Positions 8,375 through 16,252 of a DNA stretch of 37,286 nt are shown here, in pieces. The notes below the pieces were generated by a model that did no database searches, had not been told where the DNA came from, and saw only the letters and a list, made by a program, of their open reading frames with translations. The stretch lies in the NCBI GenBank assembly GCA_002690655.1, contig NZFL01000011.1:1-37286 (forward strand), read 5' to 3'. Origin of the DNA: Pedosphaera sp. (GTDB lineage Bacteria; Verrucomicrobiota; Verrucomicrobiia; Limisphaerales; AAA164-E04). A program made the position numbers and the translations under genes. Position 1 is the first letter of the stretch; each line of letters starts with the position of its first letter.

Positions 8375-11300
8375 ATGTTCCCTAGAGTTACTAACTCCCT
8401 TTATAATTCGAAATTTGAGCACGATGCCTGTGGTGTGGGCTTCGTTGCTAACACCAATGGAAAGAAAGAGCGTCGTATCCTTGACTACGCTCTTGAAGCT
8501 CTATGTAACCTTGCACATCGAGGTGCCTTAGACGCCGACGCTAAAACTGGTGACGGTGCGGGTGTTATGATTCAGATTCCGCAGCCATTTTTTCAGGCTG
8601 AAGCTGCAGTGGTCGCAGGCTTGGACTCTGTCATCGAGGCAGTCGCCGTTGGTTTTGTTTTCCTGCCATCAGACAGTGATCAGCAAGTTTCACAGGCAGT
8701 CGAAATATTGCAGAGTGCGACTGAGGAATTCGGTATGAAAGTCTTCGGTTGGCGCAATGTGCCGGTCAATCCGAAGTGTCTTGGGGAAAAAGCCCGTTCG
8801 ACGATGCCATTCATGAAACAGATCCTTGTGGGTAGAGGAGATGGATGGGACGACAATAACTTTGAACGTCATTTGTTCCTCGCTCGTAAAGTCGCTGGGC
8901 AACGGGCTAGAGAAAAAGGGATTGAGGACTTTTACATTGCCTCGTTCTCCTCACAGACCGTCGTCTACAAAGGTTTATTCAATGCCCCGCAATTAGGGCA
9001 GTATTACCAAGATTTGCAAAGTCCACTGTTTCAGACTTCACTGGCGGTTTTCCATCAGCGTTACAGTACAAACACTTTTCCGACCTGGCGTTTGGCTCAT
9101 CCTTATAGAACGTTAGCTCACAATGGTGAAATCAATACTTTACTAGGCAACAAAAACTGGACCCGAGCGCGCGAGCAAGAAATCACTTCACCTATTTGGG
9201 GCGATAACATTGAGCATTTGAGACAGATCATTCAGCCCGAAAGTTCTGATTCAGCAGCATTGGATAATGCACTCGAGATTCTCCGCTTAAGTGGGCGTAA
9301 CATACTACACAGTGTCTTGATGCTCGCCCCCGAAGCATGGGAGAAAATGGATGACCTCGATCCCGAAATGAGGGCGTTTTATCGCTACCACGCTTGTTTG
9401 AACGAACCATGGGATGGTCCAGCGGCAGTCGTCTTCACAGATGGTCGCTATGTCGGTGCAACGCTTGATCGCAATGGCCTGCGTCCAGCGCGTTATAAAC
9501 TTTATAAAGATGGGCTCATTGTCTTTGGCAGCGAGGCTGGCATGGTTGAATTAGACGATGCAGACATCCAGAGCAAAGGGCGCTTGGGACCGGGTAAAAT
9601 CATGGCAATTGACACTCTGGAAGGTCGATTGATGGGGAATGACGAGGTGAAGCGGTCTGTCGCTTCTCAGCAACCATATGGTCAATGGTGCGATGAAAAC
9701 ATGGTTTATTTGCGTGACCATGCTAAGCCTATCCAGCCAGTTGAAAAACCCATCAATCTGTTGGATTTAACCTTGCAGCAGATCGCCTTTGGCTGGGATT
9801 CAGAAGAATTGAAGCTGATCTTCAAACCAATGATCACCACGGGGGCCGAGGCCATCGGTTCAATGGGGGATGATACGCCCTTGGCGATCTTAAGTAAAAA
9901 ACCTCGATTACTGTACTCTTATTTCAAGCAATTGTTTGCCCAGGTAACAAATCCTGCCATCGATAGCATTCGGGAAAAGGTAGTGATGTCGCTTTCGACC
10001 TGCATGGGGCACCGTCGCTCATGGCTGGAGGAATCACCCGAGCATGCCAGTCTCTTGCGTATAGATACTCCTTTTCTTCTGGAATACGAATTGGCGTCTC
10101 TGGCGAACATGGACCATCCGGATGTTAACGCGCACACCATCGGTTGTCATTTTCCTGCTTCAGGCAGTAAACACGTCTTGGTTGATAGCCTGCGTAGCGT
10201 GTGTCACCAGGCATCCGAAGCCGTGGAAAATGGCTGTTCTGTAATCATTCTCAGCGACCGCGGAACCAATGAAGAAAAAGTACCCATTCCCATGTTACTT
10301 GCTGTTGGGGCAGTGCATCATCATTTGATCAGGGAGGGCAAACGACTCAAAGCCTCGATAGTCTGTGAGACTGGAGAAGCTCGTGATGTCCATCATTTTG
10401 CCTGTTTAGTCGGATTTGGTGCCTCTGCAGTCAATCCTTACGTGGCCATAGATTTAATTCGTGAATGGGCTGAAGAAGGTGAATTGGAAGGTGTAGATAT
10501 TGATCAAGCCATCGCCAATTACCGTACATCCATCGAAAATGGGATGCTCAAAATCATGGCTAAAATGGGGATATCAACCATGAGCAGTTATCGTGGCGCC
10601 CAAGTCTTTGAAGCGGTTGGCATTTCCGATGAAGTGATAGATGAGTGCTTCTATGGAACCACGTCTCAGATTGGCGGGATCACTTTTGAGCATATTGCAT
10701 CGGATGCAATTCGCCGTCATCAACAAGGTTTCGGAGATCCTGAATCAGCCACACTCGACGAGGGGGGGCATTATAAAGTCCTCCCTGGTGAGCGCGGGGA
10801 ATTCCATGCTTTCAACAAGAAAGTGGTGCAGACCATGCACAAATTCCTTCGAAGCGGTGAGCGCGATGCATTTTTGACCTACCTGGAAACGGCTGAGAGA
10901 CGTGATCCAGTCAACCTGAGAGATTTGTTCCAGTTAAAGCCTGATATCACACCCATTTCGTTGGAGCAGGTAGAACCCATCGACTCCATTCGAATGAGGT
11001 TCACAACCGCTGCAATGAGTATGGGAGCACTTTCGCCTGAAGCCCACGAATGCTTGGCCATTGCCATGAACCGTATTGGAGGTAAGTCTAATTCGGGTGA
11101 GGGGGGCGAAGATGCCGAGCGATTTAATTTACGAGAAAATGGCGACAACGCATCTTCAGCCATCAAACAGGTTGCTTCAGGTCGATTTGGGGTAACTCCT
11201 GAATACCTTGCGAGCGCTCAAGAGATCGAAATCAAAGTTTCGCAGGGAGCAAAACCCGGTGAAGGAGGGCAGTTACCTGGGCATAAAGTAACGCCCTTGA

Positions 11301-12931
11301 TCGCCACCTTACGGCACAGCACACCCGGAGTTCCTTTGATTTCTCCACCTCCTCATCATGATATTTACAGCATCGAGGATTTAGCCCAGTTGATATATGA
11401 TCTCAAGCAGGTAAATCCACGAGCAAAGGTGTGTGTGAAACTTGTAGCTTGTGCGGGCGTTGGCACTATCGCGGCGGGCGTAGCGAAGGCGTTTGCCGAT
11501 GTGATCCTGATCAGCGGCAATGATGGCGGTACCGGGGCTTCCCCTCAGAGTTCCATCAAAAATGCTGGAGTTCCCTTTGAGCTGGGGCTTGCGGAAGCCC
11601 AGCAAACATTGATGCTCAATGATCTTCGGTCAAGGGTTATATTGAGGACAGATGGTGGATTAAAGACCGGATCAGACATTGTCATGGGCGCGTTGCTTGG
11701 TGCCGAGGAATTCAACTTTGGTACTGCAGCTTTAATTGCAGCTGGATGTGCCATGTTTAGAGTCTGTCATCTGAACACGTGTCCTGTAGGAGTTGCGACG
11801 CAAAGAGAAGATTTACGCCTTAAATTCCGGGGTAAGCCGGAAAATGTGGTGGCTTTCTTTGACCAGGTAGCACAAGAGGTCCGTGAAATCATGGCTTCTC
11901 TTGGAATTCGTAAATTCAATGATCTGGTAGGGCGAACAGATTTTCTCGAAGTTCGTTCTGTAGATCAATTTGACGAGCGGATCCAGTCCAAGGCAGAATC
12001 TCTGAACCTTGAAAAACTGCTCTGGCAAGCCGACGAATCCGGTTCCATGCCGCGTATTCATACGCGTGAACGCAACGAGCGGTTTGGAGATAGTCCCTTG
12101 GATGACCGTATTGTAAATGATGCCAAGCATGCCCTCAAAGGCAAGGGCAGCATGAAGTTGAAGTATAAAATCAATAATGTTTACCGCAACATAGGAACAC
12201 GTGTTTCAGGTATTATTGGATACACTTACGGAGACACAGGTCTTCCGGCAGGTTCGATTGATCTAACGCTCACAGGCAGTGCGGGCCAGGGCTTTGGGAC
12301 TTTTCTTGCCAAAGGGCTGATTTTAAGGCTTCTGGGAGAAGCCAATGATTATGTGGGCAAGGGGATGAATGGTGGAGACATCATCGTACGCCCGCAAGAT
12401 GGAGTTCTCTTTGATTGGTCGCAGAATGTGATTCTCGGCAATACTTGTCTTTATGGTGCCACTGGTGGGCGTTTGTTTGCTGCGGGTATTGCTGGTGAAC
12501 GTTTTTGTGTGCGTAACTCCGGTGCTGTTGCGGTCGTTGAGGGTGTAGGCGATCACGGGTGTGAGTATATGACTGGAGGCAAAGCTGTTATCCTCGGTGA
12601 TACAGGACGTAATTTTGCGGCTGGCATGAGCGGTGGTGTTGCTTATGTCCATGACATAGAAAACGGATTCCCAAAGAATCTGAACAGCTCCATGGTGGAT
12701 ATTGAAAGGCTCGAAAGTGCGGAAGAGATACACATGCTGAAATCCCTTGTTCAGGAGCATTTCGATCAGACAGGTTCATCCAAGGGTGCCGGTTTATTGC
12801 AGAATTGGGCAGAGGAAGTGTCTCGTTTCTGGAAAATCATACCACATCCACCAGAGGCCAAGCCCGCCTCCAAGCCTGTGCATGAATTAAATCAGGAAAA
12901 AGCGATTCCAGCGCCTACAGGTAGTTTCTAA
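8375..12931 (+). CDS. gltB: Glutamate synthase (NADPH/ferredoxin type), large subunit
   Basis: Protein of 1518 residues, full length for the GOGAT large subunit. It converts glutamine plus 2-oxoglutarate to two glutamates in ammonium assimilation. Domains: a class II glutamine amidotransferase (about 19-430) whose nucleophile is Cys19 in HDACGVGF, implying removal of an 18-residue propeptide; a central linker domain; an FMN-binding synthase barrel (about 870-1240) with MGALSPEAHE, GQLPGHKVT and SGNDGGTGASP; and a C-terminal GXGXG beta-helix (about 1270-1460). The 3Fe-4S cysteines are Cys1125, Cys1131 and Cys1136 in the pattern C-x5-C-x4-C-P-V-G. The start at 8375 is fixed by the short conserved propeptide. 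No gltD small subunit lies next to it. A strong terminator follows 26 bases after the stop, so it is transcribed alone. Confidence 0.98.
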   Translation: MFPRVTNSLYNSKFEHDACGVGFVANTNGKKERRILDYALEALCNLAHRGALDADAKTGDGAGVMIQIPQPFFQAEAAVVAGLDSVIEAVAVGFVFLPSDSDQQVSQAVEILQSATEEFGMKVFGWRNVPVNPKCLGEKARSTMPFMKQILVGRGDGWDDNNFERHLFLARKVAGQRAREKGIEDFYIASFSSQTVVYKGLFNAPQLGQYYQDLQSPLFQTSLAVFHQRYSTNTFPTWRLAHPYRTLAHNGEINTLLGNKNWTRAREQEITSPIWGDNIEHLRQIIQPESSDSAALDNALEILRLSGRNILHSVLMLAPEAWEKMDDLDPEMRAFYRYHACLNEPWDGPAAVVFTDGRYVGATLDRNGLRPARYKLYKDGLIVFGSEAGMVELDDADIQSKGRLGPGKIMAIDTLEGRLMGNDEVKRSVASQQPYGQWCDENMVYLRDHAKPIQPVEKPINLLDLTLQQIAFGWDSEELKLIFKPMITTGAEAIGSMGDDTPLAILSKKPRLLYSYFKQLFAQVTNPAIDSIREKVVMSLSTCMGHRRSWLEESPEHASLLRIDTPFLLEYELASLANMDHPDVNAHTIGCHFPASGSKHVLVDSLRSVCHQASEAVENGCSVIILSDRGTNEEKVPIPMLLAVGAVHHHLIREGKRLKASIVCETGEARDVHHFACLVGFGASAVNPYVAIDLIREWAEEGELEGVDIDQAIANYRTSIENGMLKIMAKMGISTMSSYRGAQVFEAVGISDEVIDECFYGTTSQIGGITFEHIASDAIRRHQQGFGDPESATLDEGGHYKVLPGERGEFHAFNKKVVQTMHKFLRSGERDAFLTYLETAERRDPVNLRDLFQLKPDITPISLEQVEPIDSIRMRFTTAAMSMGALSPEAHECLAIAMNRIGGKSNSGEGGEDAERFNLRENGDNASSAIKQVASGRFGVTPEYLASAQEIEIKVSQGAKPGEGGQLPGHKVTPLIATLRHSTPGVPLISPPPHHDIYSIEDLAQLIYDLKQVNPRAKVCVKLVACAGVGTIAAGVAKAFADVILISGNDGGTGASPQSSIKNAGVPFELGLAEAQQTLMLNDLRSRVILRTDGGLKTGSDIVMGALLGAEEFNFGTAALIAAGCAMFRVCHLNTCPVGVATQREDLRLKFRGKPENVVAFFDQVAQEVREIMASLGIRKFNDLVGRTDFLEVRSVDQFDERIQSKAESLNLEKLLWQADESGSMPRIHTRERNERFGDSPLDDRIVNDAKHALKGKGSMKLKYKINNVYRNIGTRVSGIIGYTYGDTGLPAGSIDLTLTGSAGQGFGTFLAKGLILRLLGEANDYVGKGMNGGDIIVRPQDGVLFDWSQNVILGNTCLYGATGGRLFAAGIAGERFCVRNSGAVAVVEGVGDHGCEYMTGGKAVILGDTGRNFAAGMSGGVAYVHDIENGFPKNLNSSMVDIERLESAEEIHMLKSLVQEHFDQTGSSKGAGLLQNWAEEVSRFWKIIPHPPEAKPASKPVHELNQEKAIPAPTGSF

Positions 12932-12957
12932 GGATTTGACCTCCAAATGATATGAGT

Positions 12958-12990
12958 AAAAAAGCGGATCAAAGATCTGCTTTTTTATTT
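12958..12990 (+). terminator. Rho-independent terminator of gltB
   Basis: AAAAAAGCGGATC (12958-12970) pairs with GATCTGCTTTTTT (12974-12986), with one G-U pair, around an AAA loop. The pairing itself ends in a six-base T-run, and ATTT continues after it. It begins 26 bases after the gltB stop. Confidence 0.92.
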
Positions 12991-13175
12991 GCTTGAATGG
13001 GAAATTCTATCTCTAAAATGAATATCCTCTAAACGCTTTAGTCCAATGAAATGGATAGGGGTGTTTTTTGGGTGTAACTTATTGGGGGTTCTACCATACA
13101 ATCGCTCGCTATCGGTGTTCAGGTGTGTTCTTGAAATGATTTTGGTTAGATCTGGAACAATCTACTGTCTTCAAA

Positions 13176-13210
13176 ACATGCCTCAGGGCCATCCGTCAGG
13201 GTGGCCCTGA
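13176..13210 (-). terminator. Probable terminator of the APH-like gene
   Basis: TCAGGGCCA (13183-13191) and TGGCCCTGA (13202-13210) form a perfect 9-base-pair stem with a 10-base loop. It lies 8 bases beyond the stop of the minus-strand gene ending at 13219. In the minus-strand direction the stem is followed by GGCATGTTTT, so there is only a short, displaced U-run. It is a good stem but a modest terminator. Confidence 0.7.
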
Positions 13211-13218
13211 TTCATTTA

Positions 13219-14244
13219 TTAATCGATACTTCGAAGAGCTGCTTTCAAATGTTGCCTTGCTTGCCAGATGCTTTGAACGAGTTTGACCTTGCTCTCATCC
13301 TTCGGCTCAGGGTTCAAATCGCCCAGTTCCCAACTGATAGCCGGGAAAAGCGTTTGCAGTAACAACTCAATGCGAATGAGTGGTGCAACCAGGCGCACGC
13401 GCACAGCAAGCAATGGATCTTTGTCTGGAACAGAATCCTGTTCATCGAGAAATGGTTCGAGGTACTCGTCTTTTACAAGAAAATCAGGCTGCGAGAAGAA
13501 GCGCGCAATAATGCAAGCGGGATCTCCCCAGCGCGCCTGATCGAAATCACAAAAACAAATACTGTGCTCGGGGGTCATGATGGTATTGTGAAATGTGAAT
13601 TCTCCCGGCGTAATCCAGGCAAATTGATCTCTTAGATTATCATTTGGATCAAGTCCTCCCGTGCTGCAAGCGGTCAGACAATGTTGAATGATTTGCTGCC
13701 ACCCGGCATTTAATTCATCTTCCCAAAAGCTTACCAGGGGTTGCACTTCCATCAACGAGTCAGGAATGCCTTGGAGAATGAAAGTATTGATGGCGTCCAG
13801 AAGACAGGATACGGAAGATTCACGAAGGGGAATGCCAGGCAACTGTTGGGCTTCTTCAAGATCACGATTCTGGTTGATTCGAGCCAGAAATCCTCCACTG
13901 AAAATGGCACGCGGTAGATTGACCTCGTCGGAGCGAATGGCTCGCCCATGCAAGAGACTGATGATGCTGAGTCGTTTATCCATATCCCACCCCAAAGCGA
14001 AGGGGTTGTCATGAATATTTGCTGCCTTCAGGAATTGATAGAATCCTTGCTCGGTTTGATAGGGGTCGGTCTCTTCTACCGAAACAGGAGGATACCATTT
14101 AAGTGCATAATCGAGCCCTTCGTGATGTAATTTAAAGGTACGTTTAAGAGCGCTGCCGGGCAGGGGCGAGATTAAAGGGCCATCGCCTATACTGAGTGAA
14201 TTTAAAAGCGGTGAGGCAAGGTCTTGAATCGTTTTCGGGTCCAT
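13219..14244 (-). CDS. APH/choline-kinase-like phosphotransferase with altered catalytic loop
   Basis: Protein of 341 residues with the layout of the aminoglycoside-phosphotransferase/kinase-like fold. A small N-terminal lobe has a candidate ATP-binding Lys49 in DYALKWYPP. The large lobe carries the catalytic segment PGEFTFHN (213-220) and the metal-binding CDFDQARWGDPA (232-243, Asp233/Asp235). The family normally has H-G-D-x4-N. Here the His is Pro213, the catalytic Asp position is Glu215, and the Asn is retained at 220. I recall a related subgroup with S-P-S-D-F-G-F-H-N, so the local shape is known but the Asp-to-Glu change is notable. The substrate is unknown: a sugar, an amino alcohol or a small metabolite are all possible. 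It is monocistronic, with a stem-loop after the stop. Confidence 0.75.
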   Translation of the reverse strand: MDPKTIQDLASPLLNSLSIGDGPLISPLPGSALKRTFKLHHEGLDYALKWYPPVSVEETDPYQTEQGFYQFLKAANIHDNPFALGWDMDKRLSIISLLHGRAIRSDEVNLPRAIFSGGFLARINQNRDLEEAQQLPGIPLRESSVSCLLDAINTFILQGIPDSLMEVQPLVSFWEDELNAGWQQIIQHCLTACSTGGLDPNDNLRDQFAWITPGEFTFHNTIMTPEHSICFCDFDQARWGDPACIIARFFSQPDFLVKDEYLEPFLDEQDSVPDKDPLLAVRVRLVAPLIRIELLLQTLFPAISWELGDLNPEPKDESKVKLVQSIWQARQHLKAALRSID

Positions 14245-14635
14245 TTATCAGTAAGATGCGATTCTCAATGGCACTCGTCAAGCAGCTACAAGTCGGAAAT
14301 ATCAGCAATATATTTTCACTTCGGTAAGGGGGCGAACAGACAGTAGCAATTCACATGTTCGGATTCATTGTTTTGATTGGGTATGGGCATTACACGTTCT
14401 CAGGGTGATCAGATCAGTTGACTGGCTTGTTTTCACTCGGGCGACCTCGGATCAAACTTTTCGTAATACCAATTGGTTTCCATTCATGAATTGTAACAGC
14501 AAATATGCAGGGGCTTGATTGCTGTGATTAAACCTTAAACGGTTGAATATTGACTCTCACTCCATCAAACTGCTTTATTATGGGCTCAATATGAATGATA
14601 TATCAAAATTCCATCTTTGTAATAAATAACGAATA
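14245..14635. other. 391-base gene-free region between divergent genes
   Basis: This lies between the start of the APH-like gene (minus) and the start of the YkgJ-like gene (plus), so it should hold both promoters. It contains two perfect 10-base palindromes 4 bases apart, ACCAATTGGT (14468-14477) and ATTCATGAAT (14482-14491). Apart from these I see no gene, terminator or repeat. The last 80 bases before 14636 are AT-rich. Confidence 0.4.
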
Positions 14636-15025
14636 ATGGAAATGACATTTTCTAAATCTCAATCATTGTGCATTGACTGTGGCCTTTGTTGTGGTGGATT
14701 GGTTTTTGAGGATGTGGAACTTCGTGATGCAGAGGAAGCCTTGACTATGGAATCCCTCGGTCTGGGGGTTGAAGAGGAGGAGGATGGTTTCTTTTTGGTT
14801 CAACCGTGTCGTGCTTTAAACGGTAAGCAATGTCGTGTTTATGAGCATCGGCCTGAATGCTGTCGGCGTTTCGAATGTCTGCTGCTGAAGGATTATAAGC
14901 AAGGTGTTAAATCAAAAGCTGAAGCTCTTGATTTAATCGACGAAGTGCGGGATAAAATGAAGTCCGTCGACAAGGAACCTGCGCGACGAGTGATAAGAAA
15001 ACATTTTTTAGGCTGGCTGGACTGA
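14636..15025 (+). CDS. YkgJ-type CxxCxxCC cysteine-cluster protein
   Basis: Protein of 129 residues. The signature is Cys12-x2-Cys15-x2-Cys18-Cys19 (CIDCGLCCGG), followed by PCRALNGKQCRVYEHRPECCRR and FEC. This set of eight or more cysteines defines the YkgJ family, predicted to bind a zinc or iron-sulfur cluster. Its role is unknown, although some relatives have been linked to metal-dependent modification. It is cytoplasmic, as no signal is present. The short N-terminus before the first Cys supports the ATG at 14636. The next gene starts 111 bases later, so an operon with the ThuA-domain gene is possible but not shown. Confidence 0.9.
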   Translation: MEMTFSKSQSLCIDCGLCCGGLVFEDVELRDAEEALTMESLGLGVEEEEDGFFLVQPCRALNGKQCRVYEHRPECCRRFECLLLKDYKQGVKSKAEALDLIDEVRDKMKSVDKEPARRVIRKHFLGWLD

Positions 15026-15136
15026 GGCTTCAATGTGACTCAGTTCGTGGGGTGGGTGATGCGCACAGCTTCCTGATTGAACTTTGCATGCTCTTGGGAA
15101 TTGTTCTAGAGTTCCAAAAATAATTCATCTCATATC

Positions 15137-15982
15137 ATGACTTTCTCGCAATATTCTCTAACGAACCGTCAGCAACAACATAAGTGCATTTTGTTTTTTT
15201 CGTGCACCATGCTCTTTGCTTTTGCTATTGAAATTTTTGCTGCCGACACTCAGGTGAAATTTGATCGGAGCCCCAAAAGCCTGGGGTCCGTGCTGGTGTT
15301 TTCCGGAACCGGTTGGTACAGACATCCTGAAGTCCCAGCCTTGAGTGGTTGGCTTGCGCGTTTGGATGAAGATCTGCAGATGCAGGTGGACGTATCGGAA
15401 AATCCGGCTGATCTTGTTAAGGTTCTAAATCATTATCAGGTGCTGGTTCTCAACAATTGCACGGAAATGACGGCCTTATTCAATGAGAGTCAAAGAATGG
15501 CGGTTCAAAAATGGCATGCGTCTGGAGGCGGTATCGTTGCCCTTCATGCTTCGTTAGTGCGTCAAACAAACTGGGAATGGTTCAATCAATTGGCGGGATG
15601 TGATTTTGACAGCGATTCTGAATATCTCGAGGCCCGAGTCATAGTAGATCCAGAAGCGATGGAACACCCATCCGTCAAGGGATATGGAAGACAGTTTGCC
15701 TACAAAGCTGATTGGACGAACCATGATCGGTCGGTAACAGGGCTGCCGGGATTTCAGGTATTACTCCGCGTGGATGAATCAACATTTGAACCAGTTCGTG
15801 AATACTTTCGAAAACGCGGCGGCAAAGCCATGGGAAAAGATCACCCTATTGCGTGGTGTCATACCAATGGAGGTGGGAAGTTTTTTTATACGGAACTTGG
15901 GCATGATGTTCGTTCACTCGAAACACCTTTTGGCAGGCAGCATCTCACCGAAGCAATTCGCTGGGCAGCAGGCAATCGTTGA
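15137..15982 (+). CDS. Exported ThuA-domain (trehalose-utilisation-like) protein
   Basis: Protein of 281 residues. The signal peptide has its hydrophobic core at about residues 18-34, ending IFAAD. The rest is a single ThuA domain, a class I glutamine-amidotransferase-like fold: SVLVFSGTGWYRHPEV at the start of the domain, YQVLVLNNC, GGGIVALHAS, the acidic EYLEARV stretch, GKDHPIAW, and the closing GGGKFFYTELGHD segment before a terminal helix. PVC bacteria carry many ThuA proteins near sugar-oxidising and cytochrome proteins; their reaction is not established. It precedes the DUF1592 gene by 270 bases on the same strand. Family assignment is firm; function is not. Confidence 0.9.
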   Translation: MTFSQYSLTNRQQQHKCILFFSCTMLFAFAIEIFAADTQVKFDRSPKSLGSVLVFSGTGWYRHPEVPALSGWLARLDEDLQMQVDVSENPADLVKVLNHYQVLVLNNCTEMTALFNESQRMAVQKWHASGGGIVALHASLVRQTNWEWFNQLAGCDFDSDSEYLEARVIVDPEAMEHPSVKGYGRQFAYKADWTNHDRSVTGLPGFQVLLRVDESTFEPVREYFRKRGGKAMGKDHPIAWCHTNGGGKFFYTELGHDVRSLETPFGRQHLTEAIRWAAGNR

Positions 15983-16252
15983 AATTATACACCCAATGAG
16001 TATCCTTCAATTGATTGGGATATAATAAATGATTCAATTATCCAGGAGTCAAGTCTGTATCCCTGATTCTTCGGGGCAATGTCTGTAGGTCGGAAAACAA
16101 GCATTTGAATTGGAATTTGCGAGTTCAATCACTCACTAGGTTTCTTCAGGAATTCGCTTTTATGATTGCGATGACCTTGGTTTTCTCCTTCCAGAAAAAT
16201 GTTGTTTCTTGATCATTATTCAGCCATTTTCATTAAACATCCTTAAGCCATT

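Noticed and set aside
8111-8422. 103-residue minus-strand open frame overlapping the gltB start
   Set aside because: No recognisable family, low-complexity basic composition, and it would run antisense into gltB; the region is better read as a leader.
12323-12760. 145-residue antisense frame inside gltB
   Set aside because: A shadow of the conserved GXGXG domain of gltB.
13300-13335. GGGTTCAAATC stretch resembling a tRNA T-arm
   Set aside because: It lies within the APH-like coding sequence, and no acceptor or anticodon stems can be formed around it.
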